This document shows, one piece after another, positions 29,101 through 38,015 of a DNA stretch of 64,000 bases. Each line of letters begins with the position of its first letter. The first letter of the stretch is position 1. The stretch comes from a virus. A program made the position numbers and the translations under genes. The stretch is from positions 21,904-85,903 of the IMG/VR virus record IMGVR_UViG_3300031707_002920; one strand, given 5' to 3'. The notes beneath the pieces were generated by a model that saw only the letters and a list, made by a program, of their open reading frames with translations, had not been told where the DNA came from and did no database searches.

Positions 29101-29372
29101 AAGAAAAATGAAACTTACATCGTTTGCGTAACTCAGGCCGGTTCGTGATGCAGCGATGCGTGTCGTTGAGGCTCAAACAGCGCCTCAATGCCGCTATTGT
29201 TTAAGCTTCATTGATGATTCTCATAAATTTATAGTTTTAAACTGTATATAGTAGCTAAAAATGTGTACAATATAAACTAATATCCCACTCAGGTATGTCG
29301 TATTTAAATACTCTGTTTGTGGTAGTTTTTAATGTAATCACATGAATATGAAAAACAAAACAGAAGAAGAAA
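29101..29372. other. Array-to-core transition, non-coding
   Basis: No convincing gene. An inverted repeat TTGAGGC/GCCTCAA lies near 29167-29190, without a T run. Base composition falls to AT-rich within about 100 bases of the last site. Confidence 0.45.
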
Positions 29373-30632
29373 ATGAAACTCGTACACAAATTTAACTATA
29401 GAAAGAAAAACATTGAGCTGGATACTTTGTGTAGAGTGTCTAATGATATCTATAATCAAGCGAATTATACCATAAAACAGGAGCTAAATAAATCTGGTAA
29501 ATGGATACGATATAACGAGCTAGACCAAATAATGAAAGTCACAGAGAATCTAGAGCACGAGATAAATTATAGGAAACTAAAAGCACAGGCGGCTCAGCAA
29601 ACATTAAGGATGCTGGATAAAAACTGGAACTCTTATTTCAGAGCACTCAAACCGTTTAAAAAGGATCCCAATAAATTTACCGGTCAACCGAGACCTCCTA
29701 GATTTCTAAAACGTGGGAGCATAAATTTACTAGTTTATACTAATCAATGCTCCCAAATAAAGGATAATAAAATAGTATTAGAAGAAAACATATCCATAGG
29801 AATACCCGAGGTAGATAAAGATTTTAGTAAATTTAATCAGATAAGAATTTTGCCGAGAAAAAATAGATATGAGATAGAGATAGTCTATAGCGTAGATTGT
29901 GCCAATTTAGAACTAGATCAGAACAATTATTTATCAATAGATTTGGGAGTCAACAATTTAGCGGCTTGTATTTCTAAAGATAAATCTTTTCTTTTAGACG
30001 GCAAACCTATTAAGTCTATAAATCAGTTTTTTAACAAAACTCTTGCAAAGAATAGATCTTTCAGAGACAAAAAAGGAGGCGGAGCATGCCGTAGAAAATC
30101 AAACGAACTAAGTAATTACAGAGAGTTTTTTATCAGGGATCAGTTTCATAAAATGACGAGGCTTCTTGTAAATTATTGCATAGTGAAAAACATTGGTACT
30201 ATAGTTTGTGGGTATAATAAGCGATGGAAAGACTCCATCGATATTGGTAAAGTTTCGAATCAGAAGTTTACCAACATACCTCATAAACTATTTTTGAAGA
30301 TGTTAAAATACAAATGTAATTTAGTAGGCATTGTGTTGATTTGTAAAGAGGAGTCATACACATCTAAGTGCGATGGACTAGCATTAGAGCCCGTAAAAAA
30401 GCACAAAGTTTACTTGGGCAAGAGGATTAAGAGAGGGCTTTTTCAGAGCTCTGTTGGAAAGCTTATCAATGCTGATATTGGTGGGTCTTTAAATACACTT
30501 AGAAAAGTAATCGGTGATGGTTCCTTTATCAGGGATCTAATCGATAGTGTGGTTCTGTTTAACCCAGTGAAGATAAGGTTTGCGGATTTAAGCTGCAAGC
30601 AGACTCTTTCAAATTTTTTGGTTAGATGTTAA
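29373..30632 (+). CDS. TnpB-like RNA-guided nuclease (IS1341 type)
   Basis: The 419-residue protein has the OrfB central region. SIDLGVNNLAAC near residue 191 supplies RuvC-I Asp, ICKEESYTSKC contributes a Glu, and INADIGGSLNTLRK supplies RuvC-III Asp. The usual RuvC-II Glu position reads VCGYNKRWKDS, as in the TnpB branch with a relocated catalytic Glu. The four-Cys zinc finger is absent. I see no flanking IS hairpins. It sits immediately right of the cassette array. Confidence 0.8.
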   Translation: MKLVHKFNYRKKNIELDTLCRVSNDIYNQANYTIKQELNKSGKWIRYNELDQIMKVTENLEHEINYRKLKAQAAQQTLRMLDKNWNSYFRALKPFKKDPNKFTGQPRPPRFLKRGSINLLVYTNQCSQIKDNKIVLEENISIGIPEVDKDFSKFNQIRILPRKNRYEIEIVYSVDCANLELDQNNYLSIDLGVNNLAACISKDKSFLLDGKPIKSINQFFNKTLAKNRSFRDKKGGGACRRKSNELSNYREFFIRDQFHKMTRLLVNYCIVKNIGTIVCGYNKRWKDSIDIGKVSNQKFTNIPHKLFLKMLKYKCNLVGIVLICKEESYTSKCDGLALEPVKKHKVYLGKRIKRGLFQSSVGKLINADIGGSLNTLRKVIGDGSFIRDLIDSVVLFNPVKIRFADLSCKQTLSNFLVRC

Positions 30633-30674
30633 AAGGTGAATACATTTTTTAACATTATTAACGAAAAGGATAAC

Positions 30675-30824
30675 ATGTCTAAAAGATATCGCAAATGTGA
30701 TGATCACGATATAAAAGATTTTTCATATCTTCTACAAACTTACGGGATTCATTGGGAAAATGCTGATAAAATTCTCAAAGCAAAGACGGCGCATGAAAAA
30801 GAAAAAAATGAAGTAAATAAGTAA
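30675..30824 (+). CDS. Small charged protein, 49 aa
   Basis: ATG 30675 follows AAAAGGATAAC; an upstream ATG at 30636 has no binding site. The product is highly charged (KRYRKCDDHDIKDF...EKEKNEVNK). It lies 13 bases before the exonuclease gene and is probably co-transcribed with it. Unknown. Confidence 0.55.
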   Translation: MSKRYRKCDDHDIKDFSYLLQTYGIHWENADKILKAKTAHEKEKNEVNK

Positions 30825-30837
30825 GAAAGATTGTGCT

Positions 30838-31806
30838 ATGCTGCGTTGTCAAGAATCTGCGAAGCTTCAGCTCAAGCAAAGTTTCAAAAAAGTCATTCTG
30901 ATAGATGCAAATCATTTATTGAGCAGGACATTTCATGTACCGTCATTTCAAAATTTAAAAGCTACAATTGATGGCAATGAAGTGTTCACTGGCGCTACGT
31001 ACGGTTTCTTATGGTCGCTCAAAAAAATAGTAGATACACATAGGCAACTTAATGATGTATTAATAGTCGTCTGGGACGGTGGCGGTAAAAATTTCAGGCA
31101 CGAACTTAGTGCAGACTATAAAGCTACTAGGGCTAAAAAAACACCAGAATTCTTGTTCCAAGTCGGTCTGACTAGGGACGTACTGAAAACATTAGGAATA
31201 ATGCAGTGTCAGATGCCTAATACAGAAGCTGATGACATTATCGGCGTATTGACAAAGCAAGCTAGATTGAAAGGTTATAAAGTCCTCATCATTTCGGGCG
31301 ATAAGGATTTCAACCAATTAGTCAGTAACAATGTTTCAGTATTACATCCCGGTTCTGGTCAAAGTGAAGATAAATTGATGACCCCTGATGTGATTAAAGA
31401 AGAGTATGGTATTTCGCCCAATCAATTTATCGATTGGTTAACTTTACAAGGAGATGGTTCGGATAATATCGCCGGAATCGAGGGTATAGGTAAAAAGACT
31501 GCGTCAGAATTGATTCAATGTAATGGTACGATAGAGAATATAATTAGTTCTGATATTCATTACAAGTTTAATCGGAAAGGGTTAAAAAAAGAAATAAGTG
31601 ATAACTTGCAACAAAAGATAAACGCATCTAAAGATAAGCTTAAATTATCAAAACAATTAGTGACAATTAAGACGGATATAAAAGATTTAGACGTTAATGT
31701 AGAACAAAGTAAGCCAGACTTCTCTCATTTAAGAGATTTATTTAAGACGTATAAGTTTTCTACGATCTTGCAAAAATTCAATGAATTCATAACTACGTTT
31801 TCATGA
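30838..31806 (+). CDS. 5'-3' exonuclease (PolI N-terminal / FEN family)
   Basis: VILIDANHLLSRTF (residues 19-32), VVWDGGG, AADDIIGVL-like TEADDIIGVL and ISGDKDFNQLV supply the metal-binding Asp residues of the FEN active site. DGSDNIAGIEGIGKKTASEL is the helix-3-turn DNA-binding motif. At 322 residues it is a stand-alone flap nuclease like T5 or T4 RNase H, removing RNA primers. Confidence 0.92.
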   Translation: MLRCQESAKLQLKQSFKKVILIDANHLLSRTFHVPSFQNLKATIDGNEVFTGATYGFLWSLKKIVDTHRQLNDVLIVVWDGGGKNFRHELSADYKATRAKKTPEFLFQVGLTRDVLKTLGIMQCQMPNTEADDIIGVLTKQARLKGYKVLIISGDKDFNQLVSNNVSVLHPGSGQSEDKLMTPDVIKEEYGISPNQFIDWLTLQGDGSDNIAGIEGIGKKTASELIQCNGTIENIISSDIHYKFNRKGLKKEISDNLQQKINASKDKLKLSKQLVTIKTDIKDLDVNVEQSKPDFSHLRDLFKTYKFSTILQKFNEFITTFS

Positions 31807-31835
31807 TACAATGTTTGATCTAATAAAGAAGAAAA

Positions 31836-32027
31836 ATGTCAGAAATAATTTGTAAAGGATGCAATAGAAGAACAATAACATCACTATCTATAGGGCCCTT
31901 TGAAAAAGAAGCCATAGAATGTTATGTAGCTCTTGAAAATGGACAAATTGTTAAAGGATGTGGCTACGAACGTGCGGATATTTTTTATAAAGAACTTGCT
32001 GATAAATATTTGAAAGATAATGCGTAG
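31836..32027 (+). CDS. Small zinc-ribbon protein, 63 aa
   Basis: ATG 31836 follows AAGAAG. ICKGCNRRT near the N-terminus and VKGCGYERAD near the middle give three to four metal ligands. A truncated relative with the same start (VCKGCGRNS) is at 63780. Unknown. Confidence 0.6.
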   Translation: MSEIICKGCNRRTITSLSIGPFEKEAIECYVALENGQIVKGCGYERADIFYKELADKYLKDNA

Positions 32028-32031
32028 TTAA

Positions 32032-32145
32032 GTGCATTCAAATATTTTTTTGCGAGAATATTATCTGCATGACATCTTTGAAGCTGTTAACACTTACTAC
32101 TACGATGCAATAAAATATGTAAAATTTATAGCGCAAGCAGTATAG
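32032..32145 (+). CDS. Possible 37-aa protein
   Basis: From GTG 32032 an open frame reads ...LREYYLHDIFEAVNTYYYDAIKYVKF.. to TAG 32143-32145. The sequence looks coding, with an amphipathic aromatic helix, but the ribosome binding site is weak. It may be a gene remnant. Confidence 0.3.
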   Translation: MHSNIFLREYYLHDIFEAVNTYYYDAIKYVKFIAQAV

Positions 32146-32208
32146 AATAAAACCGTAGTATAAAAGTTGGTTGTAGTATAACTTTTAACTTAACAGCAGG
32201 AGGTTTTC

Positions 32209-32586
32209 ATGGCTAAAGAAGGGAAAGTCAAGAAACAACGTCGGTCAAAGGCTGAACAATTCCGTATGCCTGATCTCATTACGGTTGTTCAAGATGTAAC
32301 CAGTCTTTCACGTCGTGAGTCGAAAGTAGCTATTCAGGCTGTGGTTTATGCTATTAAGAAAGGTTTGATAGAGAAAGGTTACGTAAAGATCCCAGGTTTT
32401 GGCAAGTTTGTCAAGATTCATAAGAAAGCTACAGAGCGCAAATCATTCGGTAAAATGACCAAGATTCCTGAAAAAGATGTTGTGAAATTCCGCCCGCTAA
32501 AGAGTCTGAAGCTGCTTGTCAACGGTGCTATTGAGCTTGAAAAGTATGTTGAAGAAGAAGAGACAGCCGGCGACGACAAAAAGTAA
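32209..32586 (+). CDS. HU/IHF-family histone-like protein
   Basis: ATG 32209 follows a strong GCAGGAGG. Residues 20-75 follow the HU fold: DLITVVQDVTSLSRRESKVA helices, then GYVKIPGFGKFVKIHKKA strands and the DNA-binding arm region. The N-terminus is basic and the C-terminus acidic, extending the usual 90 residues to 125. It is followed by a terminator, suggesting high separate expression for DNA organisation. Confidence 0.85.
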   Translation: MAKEGKVKKQRRSKAEQFRMPDLITVVQDVTSLSRRESKVAIQAVVYAIKKGLIEKGYVKIPGFGKFVKIHKKATERKSFGKMTKIPEKDVVKFRPLKSLKLLVNGAIELEKYVEEEETAGDDKK

Positions 32587-32615
32587 ATTGATCCTTAAAG
32601 ATTAACATCGATTCA

Positions 32616-32650
32616 CAAAGGCTGGTGCATTTTTGCATCAGCTTTTTTTT
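32616..32650 (+). terminator. Intrinsic terminator after the HU-like gene
   Basis: AAAGGCTGGTGCA/TGCATCAGCTTT with a short T loop is followed by eight T. Confidence 0.83.
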
Positions 32651-32749
32651 CGTAAAGTAGAAGACCAAAATTGTAAAGAATTTTCTTAAATTATGAAGCA
32701 GGAATCTTGAATGCTTCCAATAAGCACTTAGAAAGTAGCAGGTTTTTGA

Positions 32750-33754
32750 ATGAATGAATTTAATTGTACAATGGCAACTTCATTTGAGCACGCATATATT
32801 CAGGCAATTGATGCATTAATGAGACTAGGTCAGACGTCATATCCAAGAGGTTTGGAAACAAAAGAATTAATATCATATATGCTTGGATTTGAAAATTCTA
32901 GAAAACGGTTGATATTTAATCCTGAAAGAAAAATCAATTTGGCTTTTATGCTCGCAGAATGTTTATGGATTATGAACGGTCGCGAAGATGTCGACATGAT
33001 TTCATTTTATAATTCAAAAATTAGTCAATTTTCAGATAATAGTCACACTTTTCATGGTGCTTACGGACCAAGACTTCGAAGATTACCTGATAAAAATCTA
33101 ATACCTCTTGACCAATTTCGATTAGTCATTGATAAATTAAAATCTGATTCTGATAGTCGACAAGCTATTTGCAACATATTTTTAGCAGGATCAGATTATG
33201 TTATTACAAAAGATGTACCATGCACGATAAGCTTTCAATTTTTACTTAGACGTAATAAATTGAACATGATAGCTAGCATGCGATCGAACGATGTACTTTT
33301 GGGGCTTAGCACTGACGTATATAATTTTTCGACAATTCAAGAAGTGATGGCTTCAGAGCTTGAAGTTGAACTGGGTTGGTATTATCACGTCGATGGTTCG
33401 TTACACATTTACAAAAAAGATTTTGAATGGGCGCAAAGAATATTAGCTAATAGTAGCAGAACAGTCAGCGAAATATTAGAAATGCCGCCGATGCCGACAC
33501 ATTCTCTACAATATGTGAAAATGCTCGGCGAATTTGAAGAACAGTTAAGGACTCGGACTGTGTTTATGGACGATTTGCCAGAATATTGGCATAAATGGTT
33601 GTTAGTGTTTGCGTGTTATAAATATCTTAAAGAAAATAATATTGATAAAGCAGAAGATTGTAATGACCGTATTGGTAAAGATCATCCATTTTATGTTTTT
33701 ATGAAGAGGAGTATTGATAGAAAACTTGCAAAACGAGCAGGTGAACATGAATGA
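32750..33754 (+). CDS. thyA: Thymidylate synthase family protein
   Basis: The 334-residue protein has YGPRLRRL, DSRQAICNIF, the catalytic Cys in DVPCTISFQF, SMRSNDVLLGL and DVYNFSTIQ. The usual His after the catalytic Cys is Thr, and the RSxD..G..xN spacing differs from ThyA. It could therefore be a dUMP hydroxymethylase rather than a methylase. The conserved Asn suggests a uracil substrate. Confidence 0.85.
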   Translation: MNEFNCTMATSFEHAYIQAIDALMRLGQTSYPRGLETKELISYMLGFENSRKRLIFNPERKINLAFMLAECLWIMNGREDVDMISFYNSKISQFSDNSHTFHGAYGPRLRRLPDKNLIPLDQFRLVIDKLKSDSDSRQAICNIFLAGSDYVITKDVPCTISFQFLLRRNKLNMIASMRSNDVLLGLSTDVYNFSTIQEVMASELEVELGWYYHVDGSLHIYKKDFEWAQRILANSSRTVSEILEMPPMPTHSLQYVKMLGEFEEQLRTRTVFMDDLPEYWHKWLLVFACYKYLKENNIDKAEDCNDRIGKDHPFYVFMKRSIDRKLAKRAGEHE

Positions 33755-33948
33755 TTCATTTTTAACAGCACTTACAGCACTTTTTAAAAAATATTCAAAA
33801 AAACAATTAGCGACAATGTCATTTGTAGAATTTACGATCTTGCGAGCGGGAAAGCCCACGACTTCAGTCGTGGGATGAAAGCGAGCAATAGATAAGTCGA
33901 ACTCTTCTATGAAAATATAGTATATTAGATAAACGGGAGGTATCTAAT

Positions 33949-34344
33949 ATGCCAAGATGGGACAAGTCAAACAAGGCGACCTATAATTTGGGATACCACT
34001 TAATCTGGTGCCCCAAGTACCGACGCAAAGTCTTGGTTGGAGATGTAGAGAAAAGACTCAAAGAGCTGTTCCATGAAAAGGCAAAGGAGCTTTCTATTTC
34101 TATTGAGAAAATGGAAGTCATGCCCGATCATGTTCATCTTTTCGTTAAATGCTCTCCAGTCAATTCTCCTCATCTGATCGTAAAGCACCTCAAGGGATAC
34201 AGTTCGAGAGTGATGAGGATAGAGTTCCCAAAATTGAAATCAAGACTCCCGTCACTGTGGACCCGATCCTACTACTGTGAATCGATAGGTCACATTTCAG
34301 AAGAGACAATCAAAAAGTACATCGACGACCAAAAGAACAAATGA
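33949..34344 (+). CDS. tnpA: IS200/IS605 TnpA, HUH (Y1) transposase
   Basis: The 131-residue protein has MPDHVHLFV (the HUH metal-binding His pair near residues 62-64) and KYIDDQKNK near the C-terminus with the catalytic Tyr. ATG 33949 follows GGGAGG. It overlaps tnpB by four bases. It would excise and insert the element as single-stranded DNA. Confidence 0.93.
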   Translation: MPRWDKSNKATYNLGYHLIWCPKYRRKVLVGDVEKRLKELFHEKAKELSISIEKMEVMPDHVHLFVKCSPVNSPHLIVKHLKGYSSRVMRIEFPKLKSRLPSLWTRSYYCESIGHISEETIKKYIDDQKNK

Positions 34345-35366
34345 TCCTCACAATCAAAATCAAACATGGAGTAGACCTATCTGTCGAGCTTGAAAAGGCT
34401 CGCCGGATAGCTGTGTTTGCTTTGAAGACTGGATCACGTAGCTCGAAGGACGTTAAACACTTCGGTCTGAAATCAGCGCTGTCAAATCAGGTGCTCAAAA
34501 AGTACAGCGCGAATAAAAAGCTCAAGAGAGTCAGTCGTGTCAAGCTCACGGTGCCTAACCAGTCTGTCAAGGCTGAATCTGAACAACTCTCTATCCCCTG
34601 TCTGAAGCTCAAACTCCCCACTGAGCACTTCAGGTATGAGTTTCAGAAAATCAACCAGATAGAACTCGACAAGACATACGCCTATATTACCGGAGAGGTC
34701 AAAGAGCCGGATCTGATTAAGTCTGAGAAGCACCTTGGTGTTGATCTGAATACCAAAGGCCACTGTGCTGTTATTGGAATTCCTTCTACTGGTGATGTTA
34801 TTAAGCTTGGAAAGAAAGCTCTCCACATTCACACCAAGTACAAAAGCATCAGAAGGAAACTACAGAGCAAGAAGAAGTATAGGAAGCTCAATCAGATCAA
34901 GCGAAGAGAGTCAAATATCGTCCGAGATTTGAATCACAAGATTTCAAAGAAGATAATCTTAACTGCAAAGGAGAATGGCTGCTCGATTAAGTTGGAGAAT
35001 CTCAAGGGAATTCGAAACAACAAAAAACAAGCTCGATCTTTTAAGTACTCCTTATCCTCTTGGTCTTATTTCCAACTACTGACGATGATTCAGTACAAGG
35101 CCAAAAAGTTTGGAGTAGATGTAGGCTTAGTTGATCCCCGCTACACTTCAAAAACGTGTAGTAGATGCGGGACTATAGGCATACGGCAAGATAAGAGCTT
35201 CACGTGTCCGTCATGTGGGCACGTAGATCATGCGGATGCTAATGCTGCCTTTAACATTGCAGCATGGCCTCTAATTGATCCATTGCATACAGACAGAGAT
35301 GTATGTAAAGGGAGCACTGATGCCCCGCAATGTGGAGTAGCCTTATCGAGCGGCGTAGCCGCATGA
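34341..35366 (+). CDS. tnpB: IS605 TnpB, RNA-guided nuclease
   Basis: In 341 residues the RuvC motifs are GVDLNTKG, KLENLKGI and HADANAAFNIA. The zinc finger is CSRCG..CPSCG. The order and spacing are complete, so it is probably active, guided by RNA from the right end and flank of the element. It has a shortened N-terminal region compared with 400-residue TnpBs. Confidence 0.92.
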   Translation: MILTIKIKHGVDLSVELEKARRIAVFALKTGSRSSKDVKHFGLKSALSNQVLKKYSANKKLKRVSRVKLTVPNQSVKAESEQLSIPCLKLKLPTEHFRYEFQKINQIELDKTYAYITGEVKEPDLIKSEKHLGVDLNTKGHCAVIGIPSTGDVIKLGKKALHIHTKYKSIRRKLQSKKKYRKLNQIKRRESNIVRDLNHKISKKIILTAKENGCSIKLENLKGIRNNKKQARSFKYSLSSWSYFQLLTMIQYKAKKFGVDVGLVDPRYTSKTCSRCGTIGIRQDKSFTCPSCGHVDHADANAAFNIAAWPLIDPLHTDRDVCKGSTDAPQCGVALSSGVAA

Positions 35367-35550
35367 TGAGCGCAATGGACACAAGAACCCCACGACTTTA
35401 GTCGTGGGAGTACGTCAGATAAAATAACTAAGCGTATTCTTTTATTTAAGCAATATTTAAAAAATTATAGTAGATAAAAACGTATACTATATAAATTATT
35501 ATCATACTCAAGCGCATTACGTTCAGCATTCTGTTTGCGAAAAGGATAAC

Positions 35551-37824
35551 ATGGACAAAGAAGAAATTAGACAGTTATTATATAAAACAGGCGATAAAAA
35601 AGATTTCGTCCATCTTCACTTACATAGTGATTTTTCGCTTAAAGATGGTATTGGTAAACCCAACCAATACGCTAAAAAAGCGCTTGAGATCGGAATGTCT
35701 GCATTAGCAATAACAGATCATGGTAGTATTGGCGCACATCCGTCATTTTTTATGTACTGTAGGTCGGTCAATTTGAAGCCGATTGTCGGTGTCGAAATGT
35801 ACATGCAAAATAGACGGTCAGAAGTAGAAGAATATGACAGGACGATTGATGAATTGAATAAAAAAATCAAGATTTTAAAACAATTTATCAAACGTAAAAG
35901 CGCGAGCAGACAAGTGTTTGAATCGTATGCTGATATCATTAGACAAATACTTGATATGCCAAGTGCTGAATTTGAAGATATTAATACATTAGATTTTTCA
36001 GAAGTTAAAGAAAAAATTAATGAGATAATTAAACATCGGCAGATCGAAGAAAAAGAGTATTCTAAAAATAGGGATATACTTAAGAAGAACCAGCATATTA
36101 TATTGATCGCCAAAAATGAAATTGGTCGAAAAAACATTACAAAAATCGTAAGCGATGCTGCCAGAAATGGATTTTATTATAAACCGCGTACTGCATTAGA
36201 TTTTATAGTCGAAAATAAAAGCGGTATAATCGTTACCACTGCGTGTCTCGCAGGTATAATTAATAACGAGATGTTACAGTTTGAAGACGAAAAGGCAGCA
36301 AGGACAATGGGATTAAATGTAGCTAAAAAGTATAAAGACATTTTCGGCGATGATTTTTATATTGAAATAATGATGATTGATATCGACAAGCAACGATTAG
36401 TAAATAAATTGTTATTAGAAATTGCAAAAGAATTAGATATAAAGTTTATCGTGACGAACGACGTCCACTACATTGACAAAGACGGCGCAAAAGCTCAAGA
36501 GATATCTTTAATGCTCGGCTCTAAAGATGAAGGCGAGCAGGTTACGATGAAAGATAAGAAGAGATTGAATGCCATGAGAGAGATATTAGATGCTATAGGA
36601 GAAAATAATTCGCCTGAACACGTTAGGGCAGTATATAACGATTTTATTGAGCTCGATCGGTTTAAAGAATTCAAGTCATCGAATAAAGAAACTAGTATCG
36701 TTTTTGATGAAATAATGGATATTGTTGTTGGTAAGAAAAAATTTAAAAAAGTGTGGGAGTTTTCTACTAAAGATTTTTGGTTTAAAGATCGACATCAGAT
36801 GATTGATGCTTATATAGATCAAGGTCATCATGAATATATTGAGATTGATGATTTTAGACAAGCGTTAGATAATACAATTAAAGTAGCAAATAAAGTCGAG
36901 ACATGGGATTGGGATACTACGGAGAAGTTACCAAAAATAGATACTGGTAATTTAAGTAGTTACGATTTTTTAGTTTCACTAACTAGAGAAGGTTGGTCAC
37001 GTAAAGCTGAAGAGCACTGGTATGATGAAAGTAGTGAATATGCTAAACGAGTTAAATATGAATTGAGCGTAATTAGACGGACGCAGATGGCAGATTATTT
37101 CCTCATTGTTGCAGATTATATTAAGTATGCTAAGTCCCATAATGTGCTGGTAGGCGGAGCAAGAGGGTGTTTCGTTCCAGACTCTTTAATTAGAATGGCA
37201 GATAATACAGTAAAGTCAATTCAAGATGTGCAAGTTGGAGATAATGTAAAAAATCTTTTTTTGCACGATGTTGAAGTTTGTAATAAATTCATTTATGAAA
37301 TCGAGGAAAATATTGTAGAATTAAAATTTGATGACAAGATCATTAAATGCACATGTGATCATAAGTTTTTAACTAAAAATAGAGGTTGGGTAAAAGCAAT
37401 AAATTTAACTGACACTGATGAAGTAGTATTATTTGATTTAGGATTTAAAAATTTAAGTGAATTTCAACGAGAAATTGTTCCAATTTCAAAAACAATCAAA
37501 TTAACATCTAAAAAAATAATTCCTTATAAAGGTAAAGTGTTTGATTTAGCTGTTAAATCAGATGATAAGTCTTATAATGTGCAAGATATTGTTGTTCATA
37601 ATTCTTCGTGCGGGAGCCTTGTCTGTTATTTACTTGATATCACGAACATTGATCCTTTGAAGCATGATTTGTTGTTTGAAAGATTTTTGAGTATGTCTAG
37701 GAGTATGGCTATATATGATTTAACAGTGTCTACATTTAAAGAAATAGATGACAAAGTTGAGTTATTTTTAGGCGATGACTTTGAAGATTGGTCGAATAAT
37801 AGACTTGTGAGGTTAAACGAATGA
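35551..37824 (+). CDS. dnaE: DNA polymerase III alpha, N-terminal part, with intein
   Basis: Residues 20-40 (FVHLHLHSDFSLKDGIGKP) begin the PHP domain, and TTACLAGIINN and NDVHYI follow. The extein reaches MADYFLIVADYIKYAKSHNVLVGGARG, is interrupted by an intein (37168-37602), and resumes SSCGSLVCYLLDITNIDPLKHDLLFERFLS. It stops before the catalytic PDIDxDF, which is in the next gene. Extein length is about 612 residues. ATG 35551 follows AAAAGGATAAC. Confidence 0.9.
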   Translation: MDKEEIRQLLYKTGDKKDFVHLHLHSDFSLKDGIGKPNQYAKKALEIGMSALAITDHGSIGAHPSFFMYCRSVNLKPIVGVEMYMQNRRSEVEEYDRTIDELNKKIKILKQFIKRKSASRQVFESYADIIRQILDMPSAEFEDINTLDFSEVKEKINEIIKHRQIEEKEYSKNRDILKKNQHIILIAKNEIGRKNITKIVSDAARNGFYYKPRTALDFIVENKSGIIVTTACLAGIINNEMLQFEDEKAARTMGLNVAKKYKDIFGDDFYIEIMMIDIDKQRLVNKLLLEIAKELDIKFIVTNDVHYIDKDGAKAQEISLMLGSKDEGEQVTMKDKKRLNAMREILDAIGENNSPEHVRAVYNDFIELDRFKEFKSSNKETSIVFDEIMDIVVGKKKFKKVWEFSTKDFWFKDRHQMIDAYIDQGHHEYIEIDDFRQALDNTIKVANKVETWDWDTTEKLPKIDTGNLSSYDFLVSLTREGWSRKAEEHWYDESSEYAKRVKYELSVIRRTQMADYFLIVADYIKYAKSHNVLVGGARGCFVPDSLIRMADNTVKSIQDVQVGDNVKNLFLHDVEVCNKFIYEIEENIVELKFDDKIIKCTCDHKFLTKNRGWVKAINLTDTDEVVLFDLGFKNLSEFQREIVPISKTIKLTSKKIIPYKGKVFDLAVKSDDKSYNVQDIVVHNSSCGSLVCYLLDITNIDPLKHDLLFERFLSMSRSMAIYDLTVSTFKEIDDKVELFLGDDFEDWSNNRLVRLNE
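37168..37602 (+). other. Mini-intein 1 in DnaE N-part (145 aa)
   Basis: It starts CFVPDSLIRMADN, has a TCDHKFLT block and ends VQDIVVHN before Ser of the extein. The first Cys, the terminal His-Asn and the following Ser are all present. No room for a homing endonuclease. Confidence 0.9.
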
Positions 37825-38015
37825 AATTTCGTTTTTTAAAAGATGTCACAGTTTATAGTTGCATAATAATATAGATTTTAGTAAGTTATCATCATTTTTG
37901 AATAATTAAATTATGAACATGCGATGAGCCACAATTCACAAGGTTTTAACTCTCGATGGTTATGCTCACTAAAAATAATTGTTGACAATAAACTGGAGTG
38001 TTATACATTAAGATT
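37825..38015 (+). other. Gap between the two polymerase genes
   Basis: About 190 bases with stops in all frames. A 17-codon frame (MKFRFLKDVTVYSCIII) starts in the ATGA overlap after the first gene. TTGACA occurs at 37982-37987. I do not see intein ends here, so I do not call trans-splicing. Confidence 0.4.

Larger units (their letters stand above)
33836..35413 (+). mobile_element. Complete IS200/IS605-family element (tnpA + tnpB)
   Basis: It is 1578 bp long with subterminal hairpins CCCACGACTTCAGTCGTGGG at the left and CCCACGACTTTAGTCGTGGG at the right, both genes intact and overlapping, and no target duplication. The insertion follows TTTAC. It carries everything needed for HUH transposition. 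Confidence 0.9.
33747..35477 (+). pseudogene. Unknown small gene interrupted by the IS200/IS605 element
   Basis: ATG 33747 overlaps the thymidylate synthase stop and opens MNDSFLTALTALFKKYSKKQ..FVEFT. Joining base 33835 to 35414 restores ...EFT-SDKITKRILLFKQYLKNYSR to TAA 35475-35477, about 50 residues. This clean rejoining defines the element ends and the TTTAC target. Confidence 0.7.

Noticed and set aside
37825-38015. Group I intron between the polymerase genes
   Set aside because: I could not recognise the conserved core pairings in 190 bases; too short for a typical intron.
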